From contig JAHDYR010000012.1 of assembly GCA_019828565.1 (NCBI GenBank), forward strand, positions 1-64,000: a stretch of 64,000 nt of DNA, in the 5' to 3' direction. The notes beneath the pieces were generated by a model. That model ran no database searches. It was not told the DNA's origin and worked only from the letters and a program-made list of their open reading frames with translations. The position numbers were made by a program, and so were the translations under genes. This DNA comes from Carpediemonas membranifera. Lineage: Eukaryota; Fornicata. Position 1 is the first letter of the stretch, and each line of letters starts with the position of its first letter. This document shows, piece by piece, positions 10,591-20,384 of the stretch.

Positions 10591-12341
10591 ATGGACTTGC
10601 TAAAGTGGATTGAGAGCGCTAGCAAGGAACAGTACGATGCGATATTGGCTGCATACACCAAGGCAACCACCAATCATGCCAAATGTGCTGTCCTTCGCGC
10701 GGTTTTGCTGGATGAACGGAAACTGCTCGATCTAGTCATCAGGAAGCGTTTGTAGTCATAGCAATGCTTATATAGGAATCAACCTGAACCATATCACCAC
10801 GAAATTCCGCCTCACGAAGGACGAGAAGGAGGAGCTCCATGATAAGTTGAAGAAGCAGTTTATGGCACTCGCCGGACCAAGAAGTTCCAAGAAGCTCGGC
10901 GCGCTGGCGAAGTGGGTTGACGACAACCAGGCTGATATCGTGTATAGCCAGGAGAAGCGCAAGGCGCGTAAGGCCATTATTGAGGCCATTGACGCCGAGG
11001 AGAAGGACAAGGGCAAGGGCAAGGCCGAGAGCGCTAAGAAAGAACCCGTCGACGATGAGAGTGGCGTGGACAGTGGTGAAGAGAGCGGCGTCGACGATTC
11101 TGAGTTGTGCGACAGTGAGAGTGAGGTGGACTTTGACAACGAGTCCGACGATGAGATTAGAACGCGCGATCAAGCGCCGGCGCGAGAGAAAGATCGCCCA
11201 GAAGCTCAAGGAGTGGGAGGACAATAACGCTCGCAACTACGTCCTGTGGCATAGAGTCCAGAAGGAGGTGCACGGCGAGCTTCGCATTCGCGCCTCTCGA
11301 GAGTCAGCTTCGGTTGCTGGGGACAACCACGTCGACGTCCAGTTCGACAGATACCTTCGCGTATCCAAGCTGCTCGAAATGAAGGACTGGATTCACAAAG
11401 ACCTCCCATCTCTTCCGATGGAGGCACGAGTGCTCCATCACAAGGCGCAGAAGAGAGTACTCGAGCTGGAGGAGACCGTCACGAGGCTGCTGCAAGACGT
11501 GGGGTACGCAGCTGACATCTCCATGGGTGCCAGCCCGACACCCGCGCCGTTTCGCCGCGACCTACCCCAGTCGGGCACACACCAAGCACGAACGAGTACC
11601 CCCCGCCGTACGGGAAAGAGCGACACAATCCACATGAAGCGCAAGGCCCTCATGACAATCCCTCAGAAGATCGCTGATGTCGATAGCAACTCAGAGGAGT
11701 CAGACGAGGAGGAGATGGTGACAGAGGAGAAGAAGCGCGAGGCACACGAGGAGGTGGTGACAGAGGAGAGGAAGGGTGAGTCACATGAGGAGGACGTGAC
11801 CAAATGCGACGCCTGCATCCAGACTGAGCCGGAGACTCAGACTCGCATCACCTCTGAGGCCGCGGTGCAGACGTGCATCAACGCGGAGGCTCTCACGGCT
11901 GGCTGTACCGCGATTCATGTCAAGAGTGACGGCAACTGCGTTGCATATTGTCTCCAAGCCATTGAGTTGGGTGGCAGAGTTGATGGCGACTTCGAAAGGT
12001 GGCAGCGTGGCCTCTGCCAGTCAGTGAAGGCCAAGTACTGGTCTAAGAAGAATTTCACGGAGCGTAGCCTGACAGATCCGGACTCCGGCTACTATAACTC
12101 GAACGCCATCCGAGTCTGGGCGAGGAAACAGAAGCGGAACATCCTTGTTGTCCAGTCATACGACGGATACAACGGCATGCAAGGCATCTCCGCCATCTTA
12201 TACCTGTTTGATGGCACCACCATGCTTGCACCTGATGCAGACTTGTGGGGGTTGACAGATAATTTCGCTATTGTCATCGAAGGCGATCCGGCTCACGCCA
12301 AGCTGTACCAGAAGAAGTGCGAGGTCGTTGAGATTGAATAA
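10591..12341 (+). CDS. OTU-like cysteine protease protein (E1), two predicted short introns
   Basis: Translation starts at the ATG at 10591 (MDLLKWIE). The frame is continuous if a 28-nt intron (10748-10775, GTTTGT...TATATAG) and a 46-nt intron (11115-11160, GTGAGA...GATTAG) are removed. The first sits at the same codon as a 30-nt intron in the E2 copy. The N-terminal half is Lys/Glu/Asp-rich and probably helical. The last 150 residues resemble an OTU-type deubiquitinase domain: HVKSDGNCVAYCLQ matches the Asp-Gly-Asn-Cys catalytic loop, and a C-terminal GDPAHAKLY could supply the His. OTU proteases cleave ubiquitin linkages, and similar domains occur as cargo in viruses and transposons. The second intron is less certain. 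Without it the gene has a frameshift. Confidence 0.62.
10748..10775 (+). other. 28-nt intron in the OTU-like gene
   Basis: GTTTGT at the donor and TATATAG at the acceptor. Removal changes a frame with stops into VIRKR-INLNH, which matches VIKER-VNLKR in the E2 copy, whose own intron is 30 nt at the same codon. Confidence 0.7.
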
Positions 12342-12458
12342 AGATTTGGATATGCCCGTGTAGCCAGCGGTTCATGACCTGCAGCAGACATTTGGACGTA
12401 CAGCGGGATACCACATCAATTAGGTCACTTGCGGGCTAAGATTGTCGTTGTCGATCGT

Positions 12459-12870
12459 CATTCACCGGAGGAGCAGGCCAGAGTCACTTGCCATCTGGCG
12501 CATCATGAGGAGATATTGGAATGTGATGATGTGTTTATTGACTAAATGAGCTGGAATTAGGCGGGTTTGATGTTGCTTACATGTTCTGTGGCATGCCTGA
12601 TGTCCAAAGATGTATTTTGGCACAGTGATGTTGTTTAGTGTGCTCATTGCTGACCGCGTAGTTATCTGACTTCAATGTGTCGTGTTGGTGCCAAGAAATC
12701 GATGGTAGCTCGCACGTTTGAGGTAGTTGCTTGTTGCATCGATGCAACGCACTTTAAGGATTAAAAAGCTGTACCCCATAGCCGTTTCCTAAGGCCAAAT
12801 GCGGCCCTCTCTAGCGTATATACACGCGTGAATTGGGACTAGATGGGACTAGATGCAGTGTTGTGGCATG
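12459..12870 (+). repeat. Block A repeat, copy 2
   Basis: Nearly identical to 7416-7830. It follows the OTU-like gene after 117 bp, and this OTU-to-block-A junction is the same in E2 (38336-38443, reversed). It ends at about 12870, where it joins a second copy of the E1 left-end sequence (from 4270). Confidence 0.8.
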
Positions 12871-13553
12871 ATCTGCAAGATCGACCAGCCCCTGGATCAC
12901 TTGGGCCTGCCTCCGTGCCCGGCCTGTTGCGATCAATGATGGTGATTACTTGCAACGAACGCGATCACCGGAAATTACCTTACCTTACCTTACCTGCAGG
13001 TACCATGGGTGTTCGTTTTCGTCTCCAAACGCCATGGTGTAAGAGCATAAAGTGCATTTTCTGTTTACTGTGCCGTTGGGGATTGATGGCGCTGGCGTAG
13101 GGGTGCTGTGTGGGCGCCAGGGAAGACGGCGCCAGGGATGAGACGCCAGGGATGAGGGAGCCAAGATGAGGGCGCCAGGGATGAGGCGCCAGGGATGAGG
13201 CGCCAGGGATGAGGCGCCAGGATGAGGCGCCAGGATGAGGGAGCCAAGATGAGGGCGCCAGGGATGAGGAGTACAGTATTTGAACCCCGAAAACGCCATA
13301 TTACCAGCACCAATGAGCTTCATCAACGAAGATGCGCTCACTGGTGCCGGTTATGGCGTTTTCGGGGTTCGTCGATCATTCTGCTCCCAAATCTGCACCT
13401 GAATTTTCTGGAGCATACCCGGGAGCTGGGCCAGACGAGTGGTGCCACAGGGACTAAGCTCCGCTGCTCAGCCTCTGCCAGGCGACACTCGTCTGAATTC
13501 TGCACGAAAAAATTCAGACGACGAATGATGGGCAAAGGGCCGCGAAAACGCTG
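12871..13553. repeat. Second, contracted copy of the 4270-6495 satellite region
   Basis: 12871-13110 repeats 4270-4512. 13113-13270 is a short version of the satellite array (about 11 units against more than 100). 13277-13366 repeats the foldback at 6243, and the copy then continues to about 13553. No gene is seen. At 13553 it abuts the truncated end of the PHD-like gene, so this duplication probably removed that gene's C-terminus. Confidence 0.85.
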
Positions 13554-14459
13554 ATATCAGTCTCACAGCCTCCCTTCATGCGTATAGTCTGCTTCTCAGC
13601 GTTTGAACAGAGCTCACAGACGGTGAACGTCTTGTCATTGTTGTTCTTGTCCTTGCGAGTGACCGTCGAAAAGCTATCATCCTCTGTGTCGGAACTAGCC
13701 CCGCGACACCTCACAGATTCTGTGGACGAACCTGTGGCAGAAGTCGCACTCTAAGACAGTTTCGTCTGTTCTACCGTCAACGAAGAAGAGGCCACGTAAG
13801 TCTGCGCAGTAAGGGCAACACTTGCGGAGGCTGTTCTTCCACATCTTGGCAGTGCTGCCCATGAAGTATTCCGCGTCGGAAGCGCCTGGGTTCGTGTTCC
13901 TAAACTGCTCAGTCATGTGGTTCATGGCCTCAATCATCTCAGCGACGTTGGCACCGTTGACTGACGAAGCTTGCATTGCACGCGTGGAGTCAACGGACAT
14001 AGTGGGCTGCTCAGCGGTCTGAACAGTGGGGTGGGGGGTGGGGACGGCAGGATTGCGGCGCGGCTGGCACACCCGGAAGGCTCTTTGGGAGCTGTCGAGC
14101 TTGGAATTTCGCAAATGATCAATTTCAGCGTCAGTGAGGGTTACAAGCTGGCTGAGTCCGGCTATCAATGCGGCACGCCCTGTATCTGTCGCGTGAATTC
14201 CTTGGTAGATGCCCTTCGTGTTAGGAGAGAGTTTGCGGCCAGCAAGGTTCTCGATAGCCTTGGGTACTGACCTCATGAAGTCCTACTTGCGCGGCATGCG
14301 CTCTAGAATAGTTTTTGGGAGGATTGCAAGGATTGCATCCGCGATGGAGCGACAATCGCATTTCGTGCTTCTCTCTTCCCAACGATAGCATGTTGCGATG
14401 ATTGTGTGCACAATATCACGCACAGTATCTCTTGAAAGCCGCTCCTGGTCTTCTACCAT
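13554..14459 (-). pseudogene. PHD-like zinc-finger protein gene, broken copy (E1)
   Basis: A near-identical copy of the intact gene at 48644-49774. It starts at the ATG at 14459, has a nonsense codon (CAG to TAG, 14283-14285), carries 28 extra bases at 13682-13709, and is cut off at about 13554, losing roughly the last 85 codons. The zinc-binding part CCPYC...LECDFCHRFVH is kept. The extra 28 bases read GTGTCG...CAGAG on the coding strand and could be a short intron or a transposon footprint. Whatever its role, the nonsense codon and the truncation make this copy defective. Confidence 0.8.
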
Positions 14460-14512
14460 ACTGCCCCACTTTTGTGGGGGTGTAAAAAACTGAGTGCAGT
14501 TTTAAGTTGGAA

Positions 14513-14728
14513 ATGGAATCCTACAGGTATAGAGACTATTACGAAGAGATAGGAACCGTTATAGCTGCAATTGATGCAATATTAGCACATCCAGAACTGT
14601 GGGCGGTAGCAGAGCGTGTTGGAATGGATAGATTAGCAAGAGCGAAGGACTTACTCAATATAGAGCAAGAAAGGGCCAAATGCGGGATTCCGCCATCAAG
14701 TTCAGAAGAGTACAGTGATTCACAGTAA
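14513..14728 (+). CDS. Small conserved protein, 71 residues (E1)
   Basis: Starts at the ATG at 14513 (MESYRYRDYYEE) and ends in an acidic, Ser-rich tail (SSSEEYSDSQ). The middle (IAAIDAILAHPELWAVAERVG) looks helical. An identical frame is at 49828-50043 in E2. It is divergent from the PHD-like gene (14459), with 53 bp between the start codons, which suggests a shared promoter. AT-richer than most of the window. I do not recognise the family. Confidence 0.5.
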   Translation: MESYRYRDYYEEIGTVIAAIDAILAHPELWAVAERVGMDRLARAKDLLNIEQERAKCGIPPSSSEEYSDSQ

Positions 14729-14813
14729 ACCGTAGCGATCTATTGAGTTATATTCAGTTCTGGCCATGTTCGGCTTTTCCGGAATGTCAAAAATTTGACA
14801 CGTCCATTTCTCC

Positions 14814-14914
14814 AAATTGCTGATTGCCAACGCTAGACCAGACATGCCAGGCTGTAGTACACGTGCTATACTACAACGTGGTGGTTCTGGTTTGCCGTTG
14901 GCAATCAGCAATTT
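14814..14914. repeat. 19-bp inverted repeat near the E1 right end
   Basis: AAATTGCTGATTGCCAACG (14814-14832) and its perfect complement (14896-14914) flank a centre with further palindromic sequence around GTACACGTGCTATACTAC. It is conserved at 50130-50230 in E2. It lies just downstream of the 71-codon gene, so it could be a terminator-like stem or an internal transposase-binding site. Confidence 0.65.
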
Positions 14915-15240
14915 CGAGAACAGACAAACTTCTTTTGCGATTTTTGCAACTTCTGGAGCATATATCATTTGGTACAGACCCAGCCACGCAATAAAAACGC
15001 ATAGCGTGGCTTACCATGGTCGGAACTATCTTAGAAAAGTTTGCGGTAAATATTGAGTAAATATTTAATATAGATCTCGAGATTTAACGTCCCTTAGGTA
15101 GCCCTTGGATGCAAACATCCGCCCAGTAAATTTCGCTGTACAGCTCTAGCCCAAGACAAAAATATGAGGGCTCGAAGTTTTGGCCTTCTCAGAAAAAGGT
15201 GGCAGTATACTGCTACTTTTCTTTGCTTGAGTAGCTGTAT

Positions 15241-15258
15241 TACACCCCCTCCAGACAG
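15241..15258 (-). repeat. E1 right terminal inverted repeat
   Basis: TACACCCCCTCCAGACAG is the exact complement of 3184-3201. CATG at 15259-15262 duplicates 3180-3183. Confidence 0.92.
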
Positions 15259-15585
15259 CATGATTCTAAAGAGACGGAGCTTGTTGACTTCTTGAGTAGG
15301 TCTGAGAGCGCGTCCTAGGCGCTTGATGATCTTGAGGTCCTTCTGGGCTCTGGAGCGAGCGGCACGATGATGTTGATTAAGGAGGAGAGGGATCTCTTCC
15401 TCCGCGTCGTCAAGATCGTCCGCTGGTAGGATTGCTGTCACCATCTCCCGAACCTCGCTGTCGATTAGCTTCTCAATGTCTCGCTTGCCCCCTAAGGCGC
15501 GGTAATCGTTGAACTTGTCCACAAAGATGAACAGTTCGTTCAGATCTGGCGACTTCAGCAACGGGGGATCGGATTTCTTCAGCAT
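15259..15585 (-). pseudogene. gag: G1 gag, N-terminal half
   Basis: Starts at the ATG at 15585 (MLKKSDPPLLK) and reads about 108 codons to the E1 insertion point. It aligns with the N-terminus of G2 gag (KNPPLLKKSSMDALL) and ends at the LRLFRI motif, where G2 continues into PAKSFEPDEVARVN. The second half of this gag is at 2469-3183. The open frame continues into E1 for about 55 more codons, which are not gag. Confidence 0.88.
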
Positions 15586-15594
15586 TTGAGGGGA

Positions 15595-15716
15595 ATTAAC
15601 GTTAATGTGCCTCGCTAATGCGGAGAATGCTTTTATAGGGAAAGAAGAAGAGAAAACCCTTGTGCCAATAAATGGCTTAAACTGTATAAATGATTAGTGT
15701 GGTCTATGACCACCAC
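15595..15716 (-). repeat. G1 5' LTR and adjoining 12-bp palindrome
   Basis: The palindrome ATTAACGTTAAT (15595-15606) lies between the gag ATG and the presumed LTR edge. The LTR would start (plus-strand view) with TGTGCC at 15606 and may end near 15716 at CCACCACA. The partner LTR is outside the window, so the outer edge is uncertain. Confidence 0.5.
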
Positions 15717-16649
15717 ATGGCCGCTGTGGTCCATGCACGCTGCTGAATCTGCTGGAGGTGCTGTTAGTATTTGTATGTTGCTGTTTGCTTTGGTCTCTGC
15801 ATACCTTTGAGGCATATCTGCATTTGGTCTCAGGATGTTCGTCGATGCACTGTCTCTGAAAGCTTCCCGGATGGTCTATGTTGGTCATATGGTTGCTTAC
15901 TATAAATATGTTCGTTATCTGCGGTCACTGTTTGTTTCTCTGTAATTCTCTGATACTTTTGCTGCGATTCTTCGTTGCCATTTTCGCCTGCATGAAAAAA
16001 AGTTGGCTAATGTATCGTCCTGAAAATCGGTCAGCGTGGCCTTGTGCGGCTCCTGCAACTGTGTAGGGGTCTCAGTTTTCTTCTTTTTCTCTGGTTCGGC
16101 CGTAAACTGCGTTACGGCGAAATGGCGCACTGTCCAAAAATGCACGCTGATTTTCTCGCTGGGTGGTCTCGGGATTTTTAGGACTGACTTCACTCCAGGT
16201 AGTGCCTACATGAGGGCTATCTTTGGTCTCTGTGCCTCTGCTTGATCACTCCTCCTTCACCGCGAACATGCCAAAAACCAAAAGTGGTCGCGGCTTCTCG
16301 GTGTTCTCTGTGGGTTTCCCTGCTTTCTCTGTTAAATCTCTGTTCATTATCCTCTTATAGTGTCTCTGTGTTGGGCGTGGAGCTCCCACTCGCGCCCGGC
16401 GGAGATCCATGAATGCACCTTTGAGTTTGGCGGACAGGAAGCTGAGGCCGCTCCTAGCAAAAGTCCACAAACACCACGAGAAGCAACCAGCGGAAGATGA
16501 TCCTCAAGCATATCGAGGAGGGTCACCTCGTCTTCGTTATCAAGATGGCTGCTCTCCGGTCTTACTACAGATCGCACGCAGATCGCAAGAAAGATAACTA
16601 CTGGGAAGCCGCCTGGAATATTGAGTATGAGTAAAAGTCACATGATGAT
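15717..16649. other. Host-like stretch without a confident gene
   Basis: Short frames only. A basic 92-codon minus frame (15915-16193) and two overlapping plus frames near 16409-16634 are the best candidates. The last one ends LRSYYRSHADRKKDNYW-like at a stop near 16634. A possible intron with donor GTGGGT near 16310 and acceptor TATAG near 16360 would join plus-strand pieces, but I cannot establish a gene model. No repeats shared with the rest of the window were noticed. Confidence 0.35.
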
Positions 16650-16934
16650 TTAATCGGGTTCTGGGGTTTGCTTAGCAGACTGGATCATGCAGAACATCAT
16701 GATCGTCTCGTAGATCTTGCAACGAATGGCATCGCGCCGCTCCGCCTCCACACGCTTTTTATCGCCCGGATCCTCGAGAGAGTTGATGAAGGATTGGACA
16801 AGGTCCAATGCAGCCATAGAGATCTTGCGCTGCTTCTTCGACACGTTCAACTGCTTCTGGTTGCGAGCACCAAGCTTCCTTCTCTGCGCGTTAGGCCTTT
16901 TCGGCACTCTTGCCTTCGGATTACTCCTTGCCAT
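16650..16934 (-). CDS. Small basic protein of unknown function
   Basis: 94 codons from an ATG at 16934. The first 40 residues are rich in Lys, Arg, Gln and Asn (RRKLGARNQKQLN), like a nuclear or nucleic-acid-binding tail. The rest is predicted helical (MAALDLVQSFINSL). It begins 10 bp after the stop of the upstream kinase gene on the same strand. I do not recognise it, and it may be a host gene or part of an older element. Confidence 0.4.
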   Translation of the reverse strand: MARSNPKARVPKRPNAQRRKLGARNQKQLNVSKKQRKISMAALDLVQSFINSLEDPGDKKRVEAERRDAIRCKIYETIMMFCMIQSAKQTPEPD

Positions 16935-16944
16935 GATTGTTTCC

Positions 16945-18102
16945 TTAAAATGCGCGTGAAATCTCAGTGAAATTTTGCACTTTAGGGAAACAACTGCGAA
17001 ACATCAGGGCAAAGTGATGATGAAGAACAAGTAACCCCCGTTGGCAGCAGTCGACCATTCTCTTTCGCTGATCTACAGAGAGTAAGACCTGTTCAGTATC
17101 ATCCAAGAGGAGCGGACTGGTCTTGGCGACGCATTCATGCACGCGCATGATGACCTTGAGCTTTTCAAGACATTCGGCAGTAGTGGGACGCTTCGTTGGG
17201 TCGAAGTGGAGCATCTGCATTGCCAGGTCGTACATTCCGAGGCAAGTGGGTGGCGTTGTGCCGCGAATCGGTAGTGCAGAGTTCACGTTCACGAATTTGA
17301 GACAATCTCTGAGCGGTTCGAGTGTCTTACGTGACAACTGCAACTGCCCACCATAGAAGTGGCACCAGTTCAGCAAGCTACCAAGCTTCAGCATCTTCTT
17401 CTTCTTCTTGTTGTCGATCTGCGCCATGTTTGCACCCATTTCAGTCACCTTCGCGGCAAAGGGGGACTTGGGGAGACCGTAAAAGAGCATCAAAATGACT
17501 ACACCGCACGAGTAAATGTCGGAGGCAGGTGTGACGACATAAGAACAGGCGGGAAGAGCCGATGCAGTCATTCACGTGAGCTTGGAGGTCTCGTATGGCG
17601 CTCGTTGAACTTCCGGAATGACCGAACGCGTAGCGAGACACTCTTTGAACATCTCTGGGGGAAAATACCCATGCGTGCCGCGATATTCGGATGCCGATTT
17701 CAGTTGTATGGCCCAGTTCTCGTCGCTACAAGCCGGCTTCGTCATAACAGAACCAAAGTCAATGAGGTATCCCTTCTGGTCTGTGCTGAAAAGAAAGTTG
17801 TCGGGCTTAATATCGCAATGAACAACTCCGTGGTCATGCATGAAGCATACAGACTGCAGTAGATGCGAAACGAAGCGGAACTGGAGGCTGGGCTCGGCCT
17901 TACAGATGTCGACGAAGGAGATTTGGTCGACATGAGGAGTCATGAAGGCTGGGACATGGTCTACAAAGCCTGTATCGACGACGGGGAGGACATGCGGACT
18001 TTTCTTGAGCGCTAGCAGGGTGGGGACTTCCATATCGTAGTGCTCATCAATCTTGATCACGACCTTCAGCTTGTCAGCTCCAAAAGGTAATGGTCCTGCC
18101 AT
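16945..18102 (-). pseudogene. Protein kinase-like gene with in-frame TGA
   Basis: The ATG at 18102 gives MAGPLPFG. The catalytic loop is VVHCDIKPDNFLF, the Mg-binding motif is LIDFGSV, and the activation segment ends GTHGYFPPEMF. After a TGA at about 17574-17572 the same frame goes on with the F-helix segment SDIYSCGVVIL and the C-lobe motif FDPTKRPTTAECL. The HRD Arg is replaced by Cys. A normal glycine-rich loop is not visible, so an upstream exon may be missing. It is clearly related to the kinase at 31437-32347. No intron of the size used elsewhere here removes the TGA, so I call it a pseudogene, although readthrough or sequencing error is possible. Confidence 0.6.
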
Positions 18103-18489
18103 GCGGCGAGGAAGGAAGCTAAGCGGAGACCGGCAGCAATGCCGACAAGCATCGTGAGGCCCCGACTGTGAAAGGGAATGGTATGCCCTAGGCCGGGAAC
18201 TAAGGGAATACAGGCACAAGCCTGCCCAAAAGGAAACGACTGCTCGGTTAGAGGCCTCAGCAACCCACCAAAAGGTACGCCCAAAAGGGAATGTCTACAA
18301 AGAGCAGATTAGTGCGCGCAGGGTAACTCCCGCAGTTTATGTCAGAACAACCTGAATGAGAATAATATCGCTAAACAGCGAAGGGCACCTAGCGGGCGCA
18401 AACGATTACAGCGGATCCATAGCCTTATCCATCCACAAGAGGATAAGGACTGATGCGATCCTCCAGGAAACCAAGCGGTACGGTAACAC

Positions 18490-18565
18490 TGTGCCCTTAA
18501 CCTGCGGAATTCATAAACAGTCTTTATCATATTTCTGGGCCCTAGCACGGCACAGTATCGATACT
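18490..18565 (+). repeat. G8 5' LTR (about 65 bp) and palindrome
   Basis: TGTGCC at 18490 and GGCACA at 18549-18554 are complementary LTR-like ends. The palindrome AGTATCGATACT (18554-18565) begins on the last LTR base, and the gag ATG follows at 18576. No partner LTR was found. Confidence 0.5.
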
Positions 18566-18575
18566 GCCGATTCAA

Positions 18576-19262
18576 ATGAAGACTCTTACAATTGACACCC
18601 CGTTCGCCGTCGAGAGAGCGCTCCAGGAGTACCTCTCGGCGATGCCCCACGAGAAGAATCCAATTTCGTTCATTAGGGCATTGTCCCCCGAGACAACAGA
18701 AAAACTTCGCGCCCAGTGGCGCCCAACCACTCTTTTTGACACTTTCGAGGACCTGCAACGAACCGTTCTGTCCGATTCCGATGCTCGCCGCGCGGCGAAC
18801 ACAAGCTCTGCCAGTACTGCGGCGCGAGCCCGTACAACGAAGACCGACAACCTCACCGCCATCTGGGTAGAGGAGGTACAGAAGACCATAAGAAAAGCCA
18901 CGTTCGCCGCCTGTAGCGAGTGTGCAGCTAAGCACAAGGACCCCACCCTGACAGCAATGACCCGGGAGTGCCTTGAAGCTCAACATCCCCAGATACTGAC
19001 TGACTGCGGCAAGAAGGCCCGCGACTTCTTCACCCAGCTGACCGACGACCACGACATCGCAAACGTCGAGACAGTCGCACGGCCTGGCAACCTGACCGGC
19101 CCGGACGGCGAAGACGTCTCGGTGGCGTTCGTGTACATGCCCCCAGTGCCCGAGGAGACCAAGCCCGCCCCCTCTTCGGCGGCTTGGCCAGTCTTCGATG
19201 TCGGAGACGTCTACGCTTTCCTCGCCAAGGAGGCGACCTCCATCGCCCCCTACCTCGCATAT
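18576..19262 (+). pseudogene. gag: G8 gag fragment
   Basis: Starts at the ATG at 18576 (MKTLTIDTPFAVERA). The phrases AQWRPTTLFDTFEDLQ and the layout resemble the N-terminus of G6 gag (IRAAFIPTTRFPTFEDFQ). Homology ends near 19262, where the frame runs into the antisense of another gag (G9). No zinc knuckle or pol follows, so this is a truncated element. Confidence 0.6.
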
Positions 19263-19466
19263 ACCCTCTTGACTAGTAGCATCCGTGATATTCTTGTCGA
19301 GTTGTCTCTCGACGGCATCGATAGAAGCTTCGTCGAGGAACACACGGTAGTTTGCGGCTGGGAAGAATACTCGCAGGCGATCGACGTCCTGGCGGTAAGT
19401 CTTCACGGCGGAGCGGGTGAGCTCCGTGAGCTTGGGGAAATTGCTTTGCGTGATGTTGGCGAACAT
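19263..19466 (-). pseudogene. gag: G9 gag fragment, opposed to G8
   Basis: A minus-strand frame from 19466 (MFANITQSNFPKLTELT). VDRLRVFFPAANYRVFLDEA matches IQFKIFYPAATYAAFLDAE in G4 gag. About 68 codons remain before the junction with G8. Confidence 0.6.
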
Positions 19467-19471
19467 GGACT

Positions 19472-19607
19472 AGTTAATTAACTGTGCCGGGCCTTTGGGG
19501 CGGTGCTAGCAAAAAGTGAGGTGAAAGTATTTAAGATACGATACGGCCCTGCCGCGGGCCGGGGGAGACCAAATCGGATCGGCTAAATATATCATGATGT
19601 GTTAACA
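19472..19607 (-). repeat. G9 5' LTR (outer edge uncertain) and palindrome
   Basis: The palindrome AGTTAATTAACT is at 19472-19483. The LTR would begin (plus view) with TGTGCC at 19483 and could end at a TTAACA near 19607. No partner copy is available to fix the outer edge. Confidence 0.4.
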
Positions 19608-19662
19608 TCATGATATGTAACATGTAAATGAAAGGCCGAGCCCGGAGTGGTCACCAGGGCCG

Positions 19663-19899
19663 TCAGGTCCTGACAGCTGTGAGGTGGGCTTCTACCTGCC
19701 CCCAGTCCCAGTCTGGGTTGTCTCTCATCCAGAACGCTGTTGCTAGTCTGGTGTAGAATATGCAGACATCTGCTAGGGCACAGTGGCAGTGGTGGGGTGC
19801 GTGCTTGTGGTAGGGGCACACCACTTTTGCCTCCGGGCGCTGTTGGTACCTTCTGGTCCAGGTCCGGCCCAGTTCGGACTGGGTTCGGGAGGGGAGGCC
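19663..19899 (-). pseudogene. Host gene X, 3' segment (interrupted by G4)
   Basis: The last coding segment of a minus-strand gene ending at a TGA at 19663-19665. It contains a Cys/His-rich run (VCPYHKHAPHHCHCALADVC), possibly a zinc-binding site, and ends WGQVEAHLTAVRT. The frame continues upstream at 24735-24847 once G4 and one GGCC are removed. No family was recognised. Confidence 0.6.
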
Positions 19900-20028
19900 T
19901 GTTCGTTTCGCAGACGAAACGGGGGGTGAAGCTTTACAAGCAAAACGAAAAGACGATTCGGGACCCTGCCCGGGGATCGGATCGGATCATCAATCAAATA
20001 AATATTTGATTGAAGTGCCGCGCTGACA
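19900..20028 (-). repeat. G4 3' LTR
   Basis: 129 bp, TGTTCG...GCTGACA in plus view. It matches 24602-24730. Confidence 0.93.
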
Positions 20029-20384
20029 CTTCCCTCCCAGTGGTAACGACCACGAGTAACGGGCGCGGCGGCGAGGACTGGTCTATGATATTTCATCCAA
20101 AACCCATCAAATGCGATGGTTTGATTAGATAGTTGAGCGTGAAGACGAACAACTCCATTGAAGGAGGTTATTGAGCTAAAGAGCTCCTGCCGGTGCTGAA
20201 AATGACCTCCATTGGCCTCAATAGGCCCTCGTTGGCGAGATACGAGAACTTTCACGAAAGCTTCGGATCTTCGACGGGATTCTTCCTCGCAAGCGGTCCA
20301 TTAGTCTCAATTAAGCAACATCAAGCTTCTCAGACAGCAGTTTATAGTTTAGGACGTGCTAAGGTCCCGATCAGATGGGGATCA

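Larger units (their letters stand above)
3184..15258. mobile_element. E1: 12-kb TIR DNA element with CATG target duplication
   Basis: The element begins CTGTCTGGAGGGGGTGTA at 3184 and ends with the exact reverse complement at 15258. It is flanked by CATG at 3180-3183 and 15259-15262. The flanks are the two halves of one gypsy gag gene, so this is a clean insertion. It shares its left 1.2 kb and right 1.7 kb with E2 almost base for base. Unlike E2 it has no transposase-like gene: shared sequence stops at the position of that gene's ATG (about 4370) and satellite-like arrays follow. It carries a recombinase-like gene, an OTU-like gene, a broken PHD-like gene and a 71-codon gene. It looks like a non-autonomous relative of E2. 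The superfamily is not assigned. Confidence 0.88.

Noticed and set aside
18576-19481. A single 301-codon plus-strand gene
   Set aside because: Its last third is antisense to a G9 gag start, so the frame crosses a junction between two elements.
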